Source: Limnohabitans sp. Rim8
GTDB taxonomy: Bacteria; Pseudomonadota; Gammaproteobacteria; Burkholderiales; Burkholderiaceae_C
Assembly: GCA_945897795.1 (NCBI GenBank)
Contig: CAMDFT010000001.1
Location: 43,672 to 107,671 of the forward strand
Length of the DNA: 64,000 bases
Direction of reading: 5' to 3'
Shown here: positions 9,040 through 20,449 of the stretch, piece by piece
Position numbering within the stretch: position 1 is the first letter of the stretch
How the letters are laid out: every line of letters begins with the position of its first letter
Program-made: the position numbers and the translations under genes
The notes under the pieces: generated by a model
The model's input: the letters and a program-made list of their open reading frames with translations, nothing else
Databases searched by the model: none
Told to the model about the DNA's origin: nothing

Positions 9040-10250
9040 ACGATTCTTCCTCCAACGCGCAGGGCTCGCGCTCTGGCGTGTACGCCGCCCGCAAAACGGG
9101 TGCAGCCCCTGCAGCCTCTGCTGCCCCCACACCTTACAAGGCGATTGACCTGGCCGACGTGGTCTCTGGCCAGTTCGATGACGAGGACGCAGCCGAAGCG
9201 GTGGCGCAAGACCTGGGCAAGCGCGTGCTCGCGCCCCAAACCGACTCGCCCAAACTGCACAAGGTGCTGGCCCAGGCCGGCATGGGCTCGCGCCTGGAGA
9301 TGGAAAAACTCATCACCGAAGGCCGCATTGCCGTGAACAACGAACTCGCCCATGTGGGCCAGCGCGTGCAATATGGCGACCAGATCAAGGTCGACGGCAA
9401 GCCGATCCGCATCCGCATCGACCCGCCGCCGGCCCGCGTGATCGCGTACCACAAGCCCGCAGGCGAGATCGTCAGCCACGACGACCCACAAAACCGTCCC
9501 TCGGTGTTTCGCAAACTGCCGCGCCTGCAAAACGGCAAATGGCAGTCGGTGGGCCGCTTGGACCTGAACACCGAAGGCTTGCTGCTGTTCACCAGTTCGG
9601 GTGAGTTGGCCAACCAGCTCATGCACCCGCGTTTTGGTCTGGAGCGCGAATACGCCGTGCGTGTTCTGGGTGCCCTCAGCAAAGACGAAAAGCAAAAGCT
9701 TTTGGACGGCGTGATGCTCGACGACGGTCCGGCCCAGTTCGGCTCGATCGAAGACGGTGGCGGCGAAGGCTCCAACTGCTGGTACCGCGTGACCATCTCT
9801 GAAGGCCGCAACCGCGAAGTGCGCCGCATGATGGAATCCGTCGGTCATGCGGTCAGTCGCCTGATCCGCATCCGTTATGGCGCGATGGTGCTGCCGCACG
9901 GTTTGCGCCGTGGCGCTTGGCTTGAACTTGACGAGGCCGACATCCGCGCCTTGATGCGGGCGGCGGGCACGAGCGAGCGTCCCCGCCCCGTCACAGAGCA
10001 GCCGACCCGCACCAACCGCAATGACCGCCGCCCCCGCACCGGTGGGCAAGGCCGCGCGGGTACGGCCGTACCCCGCGCCAAACCGGCCGCCAAGCCCAAC
10101 CAGGCTCCAGGAGGGTCTGGCTTGCATGCCCAGTCTGATGCCCCCAAAAGCGAGGCCAAGTACATTGGCGCCGAAAGCTTCAACCGTCTGAAAAAAGCGC
10201 CGGCCAGCCCGGGTCGAGGTGGCCGGGGCAGCGGTGGACGCAGCCGCTGA
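9036..10250 (+). CDS. rluB: 23S rRNA pseudouridine synthase RluB (RsuA/RluB/RluE/RluF family)
   Basis: Predicted to isomerise a uridine in 23S rRNA (U2605 in E. coli). After a roughly 70-residue low-complexity N-terminus come an S4 RNA-binding domain ([16 protein letters not shown]) and the catalytic motif [13 protein letters not shown]. The C-terminal 90 residues are rich in Arg, Pro and Gly ([17 protein letters not shown]), an RNA-binding-type tail seen in betaproteobacterial RluB proteins. RluB rather than RsuA is inferred from the scpB neighbour and the tail. Confidence 0.9.
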   Translation: MNDSSSNAQGSRSGVYAARKTGAAPAASAAPTPYKAIDLADVVSGQFDDEDAAEAVAQDLGKRVLAPQTDSPKLHKVLAQAGMGSRLEMEKLITEGRIAVNNELAHVGQRVQYGDQIKVDGKPIRIRIDPPPARVIAYHKPAGEIVSHDDPQNRPSVFRKLPRLQNGKWQSVGRLDLNTEGLLLFTSSGELANQLMHPRFGLEREYAVRVLGALSKDEKQKLLDGVMLDDGPAQFGSIEDGGGEGSNCWYRVTISEGRNREVRRMMESVGHAVSRLIRIRYGAMVLPHGLRRGAWLELDEADIRALMRAAGTSERPRPVTEQPTRTNRNDRRPRTGGQGRAGTAVPRAKPAAKPNQAPGGSGLHAQSDAPKSEAKYIGAESFNRLKKAPASPGRGGRGSGGRSR

Positions 10251-10411
10251 ACATGGGCTTTAGCCATCTTGGCAACCCACGAGGGTCAAATCCCGTTTTC
10301 CCTGTCGGCCCATCGGCTGGCAGGGTCAATTTGTCACCCACTCAGGGTAGAATGGTGGGCTTTGCCGCAGGGCAAAAATAGTTAAAAATCACCCCTTCAC
10401 AGGAAAAAACC

Positions 10412-10837
10412 ATGGCCATCGAACGCACACTCTCCATCATCAAGCCCGACGCTGTCGCCAAGAACGTCATCGGCCAAATCTATGCCCGTTTTGAAGCCGC
10501 TGGCCTCAAAGTGGTTGCTTCCAGAATGGCCCACCTCTCGCGCGGCGAAGCCGAGCAGTTTTACGGCGTGCACAAAGAGCGTCCTTTCTTCAAGGACTTG
10601 GTCGATTTCATGATCTCCGGCCCCGTGATGATCCAGGCCCTGGAAGGCGAGAACGCCATTGCCAAAAACCGTGACCTGATGGGCGCGACCGATCCCAAAA
10701 AAGCCGCCGCCGGCACCATCCGCGCTGACTTCGCTGACAGCATCGATGCCAACGCCGTGCATGGCTCCGATGCGCCTGAAACTGCTGCCGCTGAAGTCGC
10801 TTTCTTCTTTGCTGGCATGAACGTTTACTCACGCTGA
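10412..10837 (+). CDS. ndk: Nucleoside diphosphate kinase
   Basis: Transfers the gamma phosphate of ATP to nucleoside diphosphates through a phosphohistidine. The 141-residue protein has the family start [12 protein letters not shown] and the active-site histidine in NAVHGSDA, followed by the usual C-terminus. The 160-base gap upstream contains a TAGAAT box at 10348-10353 that could be its -10, though no convincing -35 was found. The rlmN gene follows, as in many proteobacteria. Confidence 0.97.
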   Translation: MAIERTLSIIKPDAVAKNVIGQIYARFEAAGLKVVASRMAHLSRGEAEQFYGVHKERPFFKDLVDFMISGPVMIQALEGENAIAKNRDLMGATDPKKAAAGTIRADFADSIDANAVHGSDAPETAAAEVAFFFAGMNVYSR

Positions 10838-10879
10838 TTGCGTCGCGGCCCTTTCGCGACCCCTAGGCACCTCGACCCC

Positions 10880-12040
10880 ATGACGGCCAACCTTCTCGAA
10901 TTCGACCTGGAAGGTTTGGCCGTTTTTTGTGAGGGCCTGGGCGAAAAGCGTTTTCGAGCCACCCAGTTGTTCCGCTGGATCCACCAGCGGGGCGCTGCGG
11001 ATTTTGAACAAATGAGTGATCTGGCCAAGTCCTTGCGCCAAAAGCTCCTCTCCCATGCGCACGTTGCGGCGCTCCCTCTCATCAGTCAACACATTTCAGC
11101 CGACGGCACCATCAAATGGTTGTTTGACGTCGGCGATGGCAATGCCATCGAATCGGTGTTCATCCCTGAAGACGATCGGGGCACCTTGTGCATTTCATCT
11201 CAGGCCGGATGCGCCGTGGGCTGCCGTTTTTGCTCCACTGGCCACCAGGGTTTCAGCCGCAACCTCACCACCGGCGAGATTCTTGCGCAGCTGTGGTTCG
11301 CCGAGCATTTTTTGCGCAAACACCTGAACACGCCAGACCGCGTCATCTCTAACGTGGTGATGATGGGCATGGGCGAGCCGCTGCAAAACTATTCGGCCCT
11401 GGTTCCCGCCTTGCGCGCCATGCTTGACGACCACGGTTATGGCCTGTCGCGCCGCCGCGTCACCGTGTCCACGTCAGGGGTGGTGCCCATGATCGAGCGC
11501 TTGTCAGGCGATTGCCCGGTTGCGCTGGCCGTGTCTTTGCACGCACCCTTTGATGCGCTGCGCGACAACCTGGTGCCGCTTAACCGCAAATACCCGCTGG
11601 ATGAGCTCATGCAGGCGTGCATCGCTTATCTGGCCCATGCGCCGCGAGACTTCATCACCTTTGAATACTGCATGCTCGATGGCGTCAACGACCAGCCCGA
11701 GCACGCCAGCGCCTTGATTGACCTGGTGCAAAAGCACGCCCGCCAAGGCCTGCGCTGCAAGTTCAACCTGATCCCCTTCAACCCCTTTCCGGCCTCAGGA
11801 TTGCTGCGCTCACCTCAGGCCCGCGTGCAGGCCTTTGCCAAGCAGTTGCAAGACGCCGGTTTGGTCACCACGGTGCGCAAAACCCGTGGTGATGACATCG
11901 ATGCGGCCTGTGGCCAGTTGGCCGGTGATGTCAAAGACCGCACCCAAGTGCAATCGCGCATGGCCGAGCAACGCACCATCGCTTTGGTGCCCCTGTCCGC
12001 TGTGACTTTTTCGGAGCCCCGACATGACGCCAAGCCTTAA
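10880..12040 (+). CDS. rlmN: Dual-specificity 23S rRNA/tRNA adenine-C2 methyltransferase RlmN
   Basis: Radical SAM enzyme that methylates C2 of adenine in 23S rRNA (A2503) and some tRNAs. It has the CxxxCxxC cluster motif in [12 protein letters not shown], the downstream GMGEPLQNY motif, and a conserved Cys near the C-terminus (DAACGQL). The ATG at 10880 fits the family better than the TTG at 10838. Its 3' end overlaps the rodZ-like gene by 17 bases, and the order rlmN-rodZ-ispG-hisS matches that of E. coli. Confidence 0.96.
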   Translation: MTANLLEFDLEGLAVFCEGLGEKRFRATQLFRWIHQRGAADFEQMSDLAKSLRQKLLSHAHVAALPLISQHISADGTIKWLFDVGDGNAIESVFIPEDDRGTLCISSQAGCAVGCRFCSTGHQGFSRNLTTGEILAQLWFAEHFLRKHLNTPDRVISNVVMMGMGEPLQNYSALVPALRAMLDDHGYGLSRRRVTVSTSGVVPMIERLSGDCPVALAVSLHAPFDALRDNLVPLNRKYPLDELMQACIAYLAHAPRDFITFEYCMLDGVNDQPEHASALIDLVQKHARQGLRCKFNLIPFNPFPASGLLRSPQARVQAFAKQLQDAGLVTTVRKTRGDDIDAACGQLAGDVKDRTQVQSRMAEQRTIALVPLSAVTFSEPRHDAKP

Positions 12041-13001
12041 AACTGAGTCCGATCCCGAGTCCGGCAGTTCTGAGCTCCCTGTGTTGGCCTTAACGGCCGG
12101 GCAGTTGCTGCGAAAAGCGCGTTTGAAGGCGGGCATCCACTTGGCCGTTTTGTCGGTCACCCTGAAAGTGCCGGTGCGCCAACTGGAGGCTTTGGAGGCG
12201 GATCAGCTTGACCCTGGCAAAGGCCCCGTCTTTTACCGGGGCCTGGCTTCAAGCGTTTGCCGTCACCTGCAGACCGACGCTGCACCCATTTTGGCCCTGT
12301 TGCCGCAAATGTCCTCCCAACTGGCGCCTCTGCGAAGCGCTATTCAGCCTTTTGAGAACGATGCCTCTGTGGGCATCGCTGGTCTGCCTTGGGGCCGCAT
12401 GGCTTCATCCAAAGTGGTCTGGAGTGCCGCATTCATGCTGTTTTTGACAGGCGCGTTCCTTTGGTTGCCCGGTCCGTCCCAATGGGCTTGGTTGGAGGAC
12501 GTGAAATCCTTGATGGCGGACGAGGTGGTATCTCAAGAAGTCGGCGAACCAGTCTCGCTGCCTGTGTTCAGCGCGACACCGGCCACTTTTGAAGCTTCTG
12601 ATGCAAATACCACGCAGTCGCCAGCGTCTTCGGTCTCGAATGTTTCCATGGCTACAACCACCGCTGTGGTGACAGCGCCCGTGGCATCCAAAATTTCGCA
12701 AGTGATCCCGGCCAATCCAGCAACAGCCATGGCATCATCTCCCGCAAATCGTTCTGATGCATCCCCCGAATGGGTTTTTTCTGCTTCGGGCGACAGTTGG
12801 CTGGAAGTGCGTAACGCGAAAAAAGCGGTGGTCTGGAGTGGTGTGGTCAAGGCCGGCGAAAGCACCCGCATCCAGAGCCCCTTGCCCGTGAGTGTGGTGG
12901 TCGGCCGTGCCCAGGTGGTCACCGTAACGCTGCGCGGCAAAGCTTTTGACCTCAAGCCCCACACCCAGGTGACGGTGGCTCGTTTTGAAGTGAAGGAGTG
13001 A
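12024..13001 (+). CDS. rodZ: RodZ-like helix-turn-helix / DUF4115 membrane protein
   Basis: Predicted cytoskeletal protein that links MreB to the cell-wall machinery. Residues about 25-95 form an N-terminal helix-turn-helix of the RodZ type ([15 protein letters not shown]). One membrane segment follows near residues 132-150, then a Ser/Thr/Ala-rich linker, and a C-terminal DUF4115 domain ([25 protein letters not shown]). It sits exactly where rodZ does in the E. coli rlmN-rodZ-ispG order. Sequence divergence makes the exact role less certain than the domain layout. Confidence 0.85.
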   Translation: MTPSLKTESDPESGSSELPVLALTAGQLLRKARLKAGIHLAVLSVTLKVPVRQLEALEADQLDPGKGPVFYRGLASSVCRHLQTDAAPILALLPQMSSQLAPLRSAIQPFENDASVGIAGLPWGRMASSKVVWSAAFMLFLTGAFLWLPGPSQWAWLEDVKSLMADEVVSQEVGEPVSLPVFSATPATFEASDANTTQSPASSVSNVSMATTTAVVTAPVASKISQVIPANPATAMASSPANRSDASPEWVFSASGDSWLEVRNAKKAVVWSGVVKAGESTRIQSPLPVSVVVGRAQVVTVTLRGKAFDLKPHTQVTVARFEVKE

Positions 13002-13003
13002 AC

Positions 13004-14289
<1,286 letters not shown>

Positions 14290-14293
<4 letters not shown>

Positions 14294-15627
14294 GCGAACC
14301 GCTGAAAGAAATCACCCCCAAAGTTGAAAAGGCGGGCAAGCCCCAAAAGCTGGTCGGCGTCAAAGGCATGAACGACATCCTTCCGCCCGACTCGGCGCGT
14401 TGGGAATGGCTGGAGCAGCAGGTGCGCGCCTTGATGGCGCGTTACGCCTACCGCAACGTGCGCTTGCCCATCGTTGAGCCGACCGTCTTGTTTGTGCGCG
14501 GCCTGGGTGAGGTGACCGACATCGTCGAAAAGGAGATGTACTCCTTTGAGGACCGCCTGAATGGCGAACAACTCACCTTGCGCCCCGAGGGGACAGCAGG
14601 ACTTGTGCGCGCTGTGGTCGAGCACAACCTGCTGTACGAAGGCGGCAAGCGGTTGTATTACATGGGCCCCATGTTCCGCCATGAGCGCCCTCAGCGCGGC
14701 CGATACCGCCAGTTCCATCAGGTCGGTGCCGAGGTGCTGGGTTTTGGTGGTGCCGAGGTGGATGCCGAGCTGATTTTGCTGGCCAATGACCTGTGGAAGG
14801 TGCTGGGCCTGAAAGATGTTCGTCTGGAACTCAACAGCTTGGGCCAACCCGCAGAGCGCCAAGCCCACCGCGCAGCCTTGATTGCCCACCTGGAGCAGCA
14901 CAGCGATGTGCTGGACGAAGAAGCCAAGCGCCGGCTGCACACCAATCCGCTGCGCATCTTGGACACCAAGAACCCGGCCATGCAAAGCGTGGTGGAGGCA
15001 GCCCCCCGTTTGCTCGATTTTTTGGGTGAGGCCTCTTTGGCGCACTTCAATGCGGTCAAAGCCATTTTGGATGCCAACGGCGTGGCCTACAGCATCAACC
15101 CGCGCTTGGTGCGCGGCATGGATTACTACAACCTCACGGTGTTCGAGTTCATCACCACCAGCCTGGGCTCGCAGGGCACGATTTGCGGCGGTGGCCGTTA
15201 CGACTACCTGATTGAGCAAATTGGCGGCAAGCCTTCTCCGGCAGTGGGGTGGGCCTTAGGCGTCGAGCGTGTACTCGAGCTCATCAAGGAGCAGGGCGAA
15301 CCTGTGCCCGATTTGGCCCCCGATGTGTACGCCATCATCCCCGAAAACGCCGCCTTGCCGGTGGCCATGCAAGTGCTGCAGAGCTTGCGCGCTTGTGGCG
15401 TCTCGGCCCAGATGCATGCTGGCTCGAATGACGGCATGGGCAGCATGAAGTCCCAGTTCAAAAAAGCCGATGCCTCGGGTGCGCGTTTCGCCCTGGTCTT
15501 CGGTGCCGAAGAATTGACGCAAGGCCTGGTGGCGGTTAAATCGCTGCGTGACGGTGCCGGTGCCCAGCGCACCGAGTCGCTGAGCACGGTGGCCGCATGG
15601 GCCCACAGCCTACAATCCGCTCTTTGA
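14290..15627 (+). CDS. hisS: Histidine--tRNA ligase
   Basis: Class II aminoacyl-tRNA synthetase that charges tRNA-His. The class II and HisRS motifs are seen: the conserved [17 protein letters not shown] start, motif 2 in [17 protein letters not shown], the HisRS signature LVRGMDYYN, and the C-terminal anticodon-binding domain. The length of 445 residues is slightly above the E. coli enzyme because of a Lys-rich N-terminal extension of about 20 residues. It is coupled to ispG by ATGA. Confidence 0.97.
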
Positions 15628-15651
15628 TGCGCTCATTTACTGACAAACACC

Positions 15652-16329
15652 ATGGCCAAAGCCCTCGACCTTGAAGAACAAGAACAACTCGACCAGATCA
15701 AACACTTCTGGAAGAAGTACGGCAACCTGATTTCCTGGGTGCTGATCGTCGTTTTGGGCGGCTATGCGGCCTGGAACGGTTACCAATTTTGGCAACGCGA
15801 CCAAGCGGCCAAGGCGGCTGTATTGTTTGACGAGGTGGAGCGTGCCGTTACCGCCGGGGATGTGGTCCGTGTGGAGCGAAGTTTTGCCGACATGAAAGAC
15901 AAGTTTGGCGGCACGCATTACGCGCACCAAGCGGCCTTGCTGGCGGCCAAGGCTTTGCAAGCCAAAGACAAGGCCGAAGCCGCTCGCGCTGCTTTGAAGT
16001 GGGTCGCTGAGGTGGCGCCAGATCCTGCGTACCGCGACATTGCGCGTTTGCGGCTTTCTGCGCTCTTGCTCGATGCCGGCTCCAACGACGAGGCCCTGGC
16101 CCAGTTAACCGCACCATTCACTCCCGCCATGGCGGGTCTGTCGGCCGATTTGCGCGGCGATGTCCTGCATGCAAAAGGTCAAAAGACCGAAGCTGTTGCC
16201 TCTTATCAAACAGCTTGGCAGCAACTGGTTGACAGCCCGGATTACCGCCGTCTGGTCGAAGCCAAGCTCAATGCCATGGGCGTAGACCCGCAAACGGCGT
16301 CAATCCCATCTACAGGAAACACCAAGTGA
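15652..16329 (+). CDS. YfgM-like TPR membrane protein (ancillary SecYEG subunit)
   Basis: A 225-residue protein with a short cytoplasmic start (DLEEQEQLDQIKHFWKKYGN), one membrane anchor (LISWVLIVVLGGYAAW) and a periplasmic helical-repeat domain. In E. coli YfgM sits at the SecYEG translocon and works with periplasmic chaperones. The position between hisS and bamB is the conserved place for yfgM. Its stop overlaps the bamB start. Confidence 0.86.
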   Translation: MAKALDLEEQEQLDQIKHFWKKYGNLISWVLIVVLGGYAAWNGYQFWQRDQAAKAAVLFDEVERAVTAGDVVRVERSFADMKDKFGGTHYAHQAALLAAKALQAKDKAEAARAALKWVAEVAPDPAYRDIARLRLSALLLDAGSNDEALAQLTAPFTPAMAGLSADLRGDVLHAKGQKTEAVASYQTAWQQLVDSPDYRRLVEAKLNAMGVDPQTASIPSTGNTK

Positions 16330-17459
16330 TGAAGAAGCTGACACCCACCTGGACCCGTTGGCTGGCCTTGGCCTGCATTGGATGTTTGTCGGCTTGTTCC
16401 AGTGCACCTGAAAAACCCAAGCCAGCGCCATTGCCCTCCGTCAGCGGGGCCTTGTCAGTGCAAAAAGTTTGGTCGAACGCGGTGGGCCCTGTCAACCGTC
16501 CACTGATGGTTTCGGTGCATGGTCAGCAGGTGGCCCTGGCCTCTTCTCAAGGTCAGTTGGCTTTGTTAGATGCCCAAACGGGTCGCGATGTCTGGCGCCT
16601 GTCCTTAGGCACACCCATTCAAGCCGGGGTGGGGGGAGATGGACAACGGTTTGCGGTGGTCACGCAAAACAACGAGCTGGTGGCGGTCGAGTCGGGCAAA
16701 GTGGTTTGGCGTCAGACTTTGCCTGCTTTGTCCTACACCCCGCCGCTGGTGGCCGGGGCACGTGTTTTTGTGCTGACCGGTGATCGGGCGGTGAGCGCTT
16801 TTGATGGTGCCACGGGTCAAAAGCTCTGGACCCAACAACGCCCGGGTGACCTTTTGCTTTTGCGCCAAGCGGGTCTTCTGACCTCTTTTGGAGACAGTTT
16901 GCTGGTGGGTTGGGGCGGTCGTCTGGCCTCGCTCAATCCGCTCACAGGAGCGGTGCGCTGGGAGACGCTGATCGGCTCCACCCGGGGCACGAACGAAGTG
17001 GAGCGGCTGGTGGACCTGGTTGTGGGGGCCAGCCGTCAAGGTCAGACCCTGTGCGTGCGCGCCTTCCAGTCGGCTGTCTCTTGTCTGGATGCCAACCGCG
17101 GCAACACTTTGTGGACGCGTCCAGCTCAAGGTCACGAAGGCTTGGATGGTGATGAGAATTTCATTTTTGGCACGGAATCTGACAGCAAGGTCGTGGCGTG
17201 GCAGAGGCAAGGCGGTCAGCCTGCCTGGACACAAGACGCTCTGCGTTTTCGGGGTCTGAGCGCACCGTTGGTCTTGGGGCGCTCCTTGGTGCTGGGTGAT
17301 GACCAGGGCTTGCTCCATTTTCTGGCGCGTCAGGACGGACAGCCTTTGCAACGATTGAGCACCGATGGCAGTGCCATTGTCGGCAAGCCCGTGGTGGCGG
17401 GCCAAACTTTGGTGGTGGTGACACGTACCGGGGGCGTCTTCGGATTTCGCCCTGAATAA
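16329..17459 (+). CDS. bamB: Outer membrane protein assembly factor BamB
   Basis: Lipoprotein of the BAM complex. The N-terminus is a lipoprotein signal peptide with lipobox LSAC. The rest is an eight-blade PQQ-type beta-propeller, with repeats such as LLDAQTGRDVWRLSLG, AFDGATGQKLWTQQ and SLNPLTGAVRWE. It could also start at the GTG at 16326. The yfgM-bamB-der order is conserved in proteobacteria. Together with bamD at 6.3 kb, two BAM lipoproteins are encoded in this window. Confidence 0.94.
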   Translation: MKKLTPTWTRWLALACIGCLSACSSAPEKPKPAPLPSVSGALSVQKVWSNAVGPVNRPLMVSVHGQQVALASSQGQLALLDAQTGRDVWRLSLGTPIQAGVGGDGQRFAVVTQNNELVAVESGKVVWRQTLPALSYTPPLVAGARVFVLTGDRAVSAFDGATGQKLWTQQRPGDLLLLRQAGLLTSFGDSLLVGWGGRLASLNPLTGAVRWETLIGSTRGTNEVERLVDLVVGASRQGQTLCVRAFQSAVSCLDANRGNTLWTRPAQGHEGLDGDENFIFGTESDSKVVAWQRQGGQPAWTQDALRFRGLSAPLVLGRSLVLGDDQGLLHFLARQDGQPLQRLSTDGSAIVGKPVVAGQTLVVVTRTGGVFGFRPE

Positions 17460-17478
17460 TGGATCGGAAAATTTTTAA

Positions 17479-18819
17479 GTGAAACCTGTACTGGCCCTCG
17501 TTGGCCGCCCGAATGTGGGCAAATCCACGTTGTTCAACCGCCTGACCAAAAGCCGAGACGCCATCGTTGCTGATTTTGCTGGCTTGACCCGTGATCGCCA
17601 TTACGGCAATGGCAAACAAGGCCGCCAAGAATTCATCGTGATCGACACGGGCGGTTTCGAGCCCGATGCCAGCAGTGGCATCTACAAAGAGATGGCCAAG
17701 CAGACCCAGCAGGCGGTGGCTGAGGCTGACATCGTGATTTTTGTGGTGGACGCCCGCGGTGGGCTGTCAGCGCAAGACCACGACATCGCCAAATATTTGC
17801 GCAAGATCGGCAAACCCTGTTTGCTGGTGGCCAACAAGGCCGAAGGCATGCTCGAAGGCATTCAGCTGACCGAGTTTTATGAGTTGGGCCTGGGCGAGGT
17901 GATTGCCATCTCTGCCGCACACGGGCAGGGCACACGCGGGCTGGTGGAGTTGGCCTTTGAACAATTGAACCTCCCGGATGAACCGGAAGAAACAGAAGAA
18001 GACCCTTCGGTCATCAAACTGGCCGTGGCCGGTCGGCCCAACGTGGGCAAGTCCACCCTGATCAACACCTGGTTGGGTGAAGAGCGACTGGTGGCGTTTG
18101 ACATGCCGGGCACCACTCGGGATGCTATTTCGGTGCCTTTTGAGCGCCAGGGTCAAAAATTCGAGTTGATCGACACCGCCGGTTTGCGCCGCAAAGGCAA
18201 GGTGTTTGAGGCCATTGAAAAGTTTTCGGTGGTCAAAACCCTTCAAGCGATTGAATCGGCCAACGTGGTTTTACTCTTGCTCGACGCCGAGCAAGGCGTG
18301 ACCGACCAGGACGCGCACATTGCTGGTTATGCCCTGGAAAGCGGCCGCGCCATGGTGCTGGCCATCAACAAATGGGATGCCATCGACGAATACCAGCGCC
18401 AGTTGGTGCAGCGTTCGATTGAAAACCGCTTGCCGTTTTTGAGCTTTGCCAACATGCACTTCATCTCGGCCAAAAAACGCCAGGGTCTGGGTCCTGTCTG
18501 GGCCTCCATTGTGCAGGCGCACAAGTCGGCCATGTGCAAAATGAGCACGCCCATTCTGACGCGTTTGCTGCTTGAAGCCGTGCAGTTTCAGAGCCCCCAA
18601 CGTGGCGGCATGTTCCGCCCCAAACTGCGTTATGCCCACCAAGGTGGCATGAACCCGCCCGTGATCGTCATCCACGGCAATTCGCTGGAGCACGTCACCG
18701 ACACCTACAAGCGCTTTCTGGAAGGTCGCTTTCGCAAAGCCTTCAGTTTGGCCGGCACGCCGATGCGAATCGAAATGAAAACATCGACAAATCCTTTTGC
18801 GGACAAAGAATCCAGTTGA
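17479..18819 (+). CDS. der: Ribosome-associated GTPase Der (EngA)
   Basis: Essential GTPase for assembly of the 50S subunit. It has the double-GTPase layout unique to Der: a first G domain with [12 protein letters not shown] near the N-terminus, a second with [12 protein letters not shown] near residue 185, and a C-terminal KH-like domain. The start is GTG at 17479, giving the usual [11 protein letters not shown] opening. It follows bamB by 19 bases. Confidence 0.97.
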   Translation: MKPVLALVGRPNVGKSTLFNRLTKSRDAIVADFAGLTRDRHYGNGKQGRQEFIVIDTGGFEPDASSGIYKEMAKQTQQAVAEADIVIFVVDARGGLSAQDHDIAKYLRKIGKPCLLVANKAEGMLEGIQLTEFYELGLGEVIAISAAHGQGTRGLVELAFEQLNLPDEPEETEEDPSVIKLAVAGRPNVGKSTLINTWLGEERLVAFDMPGTTRDAISVPFERQGQKFELIDTAGLRRKGKVFEAIEKFSVVKTLQAIESANVVLLLLDAEQGVTDQDAHIAGYALESGRAMVLAINKWDAIDEYQRQLVQRSIENRLPFLSFANMHFISAKKRQGLGPVWASIVQAHKSAMCKMSTPILTRLLLEAVQFQSPQRGGMFRPKLRYAHQGGMNPPVIVIHGNSLEHVTDTYKRFLEGRFRKAFSLAGTPMRIEMKTSTNPFADKESS

Positions 18820-18907
18820 GATTTGTGGAATTCATATTTCTCCAAAATCAAGCCCCTTTCCCTGTGGTAAGGTCCAGACTTCAAAACTTCTGAACACGGA
18901 GAATATC

Positions 18908-19153
18908 GTGAGCAACAAAGGTCAACTTTTGCAAGACCCCTTTCTGAACGCACTGCGCAAAGAGCACGTGCCGGTGTCCATTTACCTCGTCAACGGCATC
19001 AAACTTCAAGGCCAGATTGAATCGTTCGACCAGTACGTTGTGCTTTTGCGCAACACGGTCACCCAGATGGTTTACAAACACGCCATCTCGACCATCGTCC
19101 CAGGTCGTTCCGTCACCTTCAGCACCCCTGAAACGGGTGAAATCACCGCTTGA
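18908..19153 (+). CDS. hfq: RNA chaperone Hfq
   Basis: Sm-like hexameric protein that helps small RNAs pair with mRNAs. The 81-residue protein has the Hfq core from [13 protein letters not shown] through the Sm2 motif [10 protein letters not shown], with a short C-terminal tail. The start is GTG with ACGGAG nearby; the frame is open upstream to 18797, but that region overlaps der and does not resemble Hfq. The hfq-hflX-hflK-hflC order is conserved. The 88-base gap after der presumably carries the promoter. Confidence 0.97.
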   Translation: MSNKGQLLQDPFLNALRKEHVPVSIYLVNGIKLQGQIESFDQYVVLLRNTVTQMVYKHAISTIVPGRSVTFSTPETGEITA

Positions 19154-19205
19154 TGCGGTTTTTGCTCGCCCGGCGGTGTGACACCGCTTCTGCAGGTTGC
19201 TGACA

Positions 19206-20393
19206 TTGTCTGAATCATCTTCCCAACAAGCCGCGCCGACCTTATTGGTCGGCGTTGACTTTGGGCTGCCGCATTTTGACGGCGAGCTGCTAGAACTCGG
19301 CCTTTTGGCCGAGTCTGGCGGCTTAAAGCCGGTGGCTCGCCTGACCTGTAAACGCAGGGCCCCAGACCCAGCCTTCTTTGTCGGCAGCGGGAAGGCCGAC
19401 GAGATCAAGGCCCTGGCCCTGATGCACGGGGCGGTCGAGGTCTTGTTCGACCAGTCCCTGAGTCCGGCGCAGCAGCGCAATTTGGAGCGCCACATCGGGT
19501 TGCCGGTGAATGACCGAACCTTGTTGATCCTGGAAATTTTTGGCCAACGTGCGCGCAGCCACGAGGGCAAACTGCAAGTTGAACTGGCACGCCAGCAATA
19601 CCTGAGCACCCGCCTGGTGCGCCGCTGGTCGCACCTAGAGCGACAAAGTGGCGGTATTGGCATGCGGGGTGGCCCGGGCGAAACCCAAATCGAGCTGGAC
19701 CGCCGCATGATCAACGACTCGATCAAGCGCATCAAAGAGCGTTTGCTTAAGGTCAAAAAGCAGCGCAACACCCAGCGGCGACAGCGCGAGCGGCGCGACA
19801 CCTTCAACATTTCGCTGGTGGGCTACACCAACGCTGGCAAATCCACTTTGTTCAATGCCCTGGTGAAAGCCCGTGCCTACGCTGCCGACCAGTTGTTTGC
19901 CACCTTGGACACCACCACACGTCAGCTTTATCTTGGCGAAGCAGGTCGCTCGGTGTCCTTGTCCGATACCGTGGGGTTCATTCGTGATTTGCCGCACGGT
20001 CTGGTCGAAGCCTTTCAGGCCACATTGCAGGAAGCCACGGAGGCGGATTTGCTGCTGCATGTGGTCGATGCTGCCAACCCGGATTTTCCCGAGCAGATGG
20101 CCGAGGTGCAAAAAGTGCTGGCCGAAATCGGTGCCCATCAGGTGCCGCAATTGCTCGTTTTCAACAAACTCGATGCGCTGGCCGCTGAGCGTTACCCCTT
20201 GCAGATGCAAGACCAGTACGAACTCGATGGTGAGCCTGTGCCGCGTGTGTTTCTGAGCGCGCGAAGCGGCGAGGGTCTGGCCCTTTTGCGATCGGCGCTG
20301 TCTGACATCGTGAAAGCTGCGCTGCCTGCAGTCCAGTCATCAGAACCTGATCCCCGTGAGATGTACCGGGAATATCCTGGTGACCCGCCTTGA
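19206..20393 (+). CDS. hflX: Ribosome-splitting GTPase HflX
   Basis: GTPase that separates stalled or heat-damaged ribosomes. It has an N-terminal HflX domain (VGSGKADEIKALA), a linker helix with the GGPGETQIELDRR motif, and a G domain with GYTNAGKSTLFNAL and DTVGFIRDLPH. No ATG exists near the 5' end: TTG at 19206 (giving MSESSSQQ) has AGG nine bases upstream, while TTG at 19197 would add three residues; I prefer 19206. The gene follows hfq closely and is probably on the same transcript. Confidence 0.93.
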   Translation: MSESSSQQAAPTLLVGVDFGLPHFDGELLELGLLAESGGLKPVARLTCKRRAPDPAFFVGSGKADEIKALALMHGAVEVLFDQSLSPAQQRNLERHIGLPVNDRTLLILEIFGQRARSHEGKLQVELARQQYLSTRLVRRWSHLERQSGGIGMRGGPGETQIELDRRMINDSIKRIKERLLKVKKQRNTQRRQRERRDTFNISLVGYTNAGKSTLFNALVKARAYAADQLFATLDTTTRQLYLGEAGRSVSLSDTVGFIRDLPHGLVEAFQATLQEATEADLLLHVVDAANPDFPEQMAEVQKVLAEIGAHQVPQLLVFNKLDALAAERYPLQMQDQYELDGEPVPRVFLSARSGEGLALLRSALSDIVKAALPAVQSSEPDPREMYREYPGDPP

Positions 20394-20449
20394 GTGGCCC
20401 TTAAATTCGGCACAATGCTGTTTCGTCCTCCAGACAAAGACAAAGAACC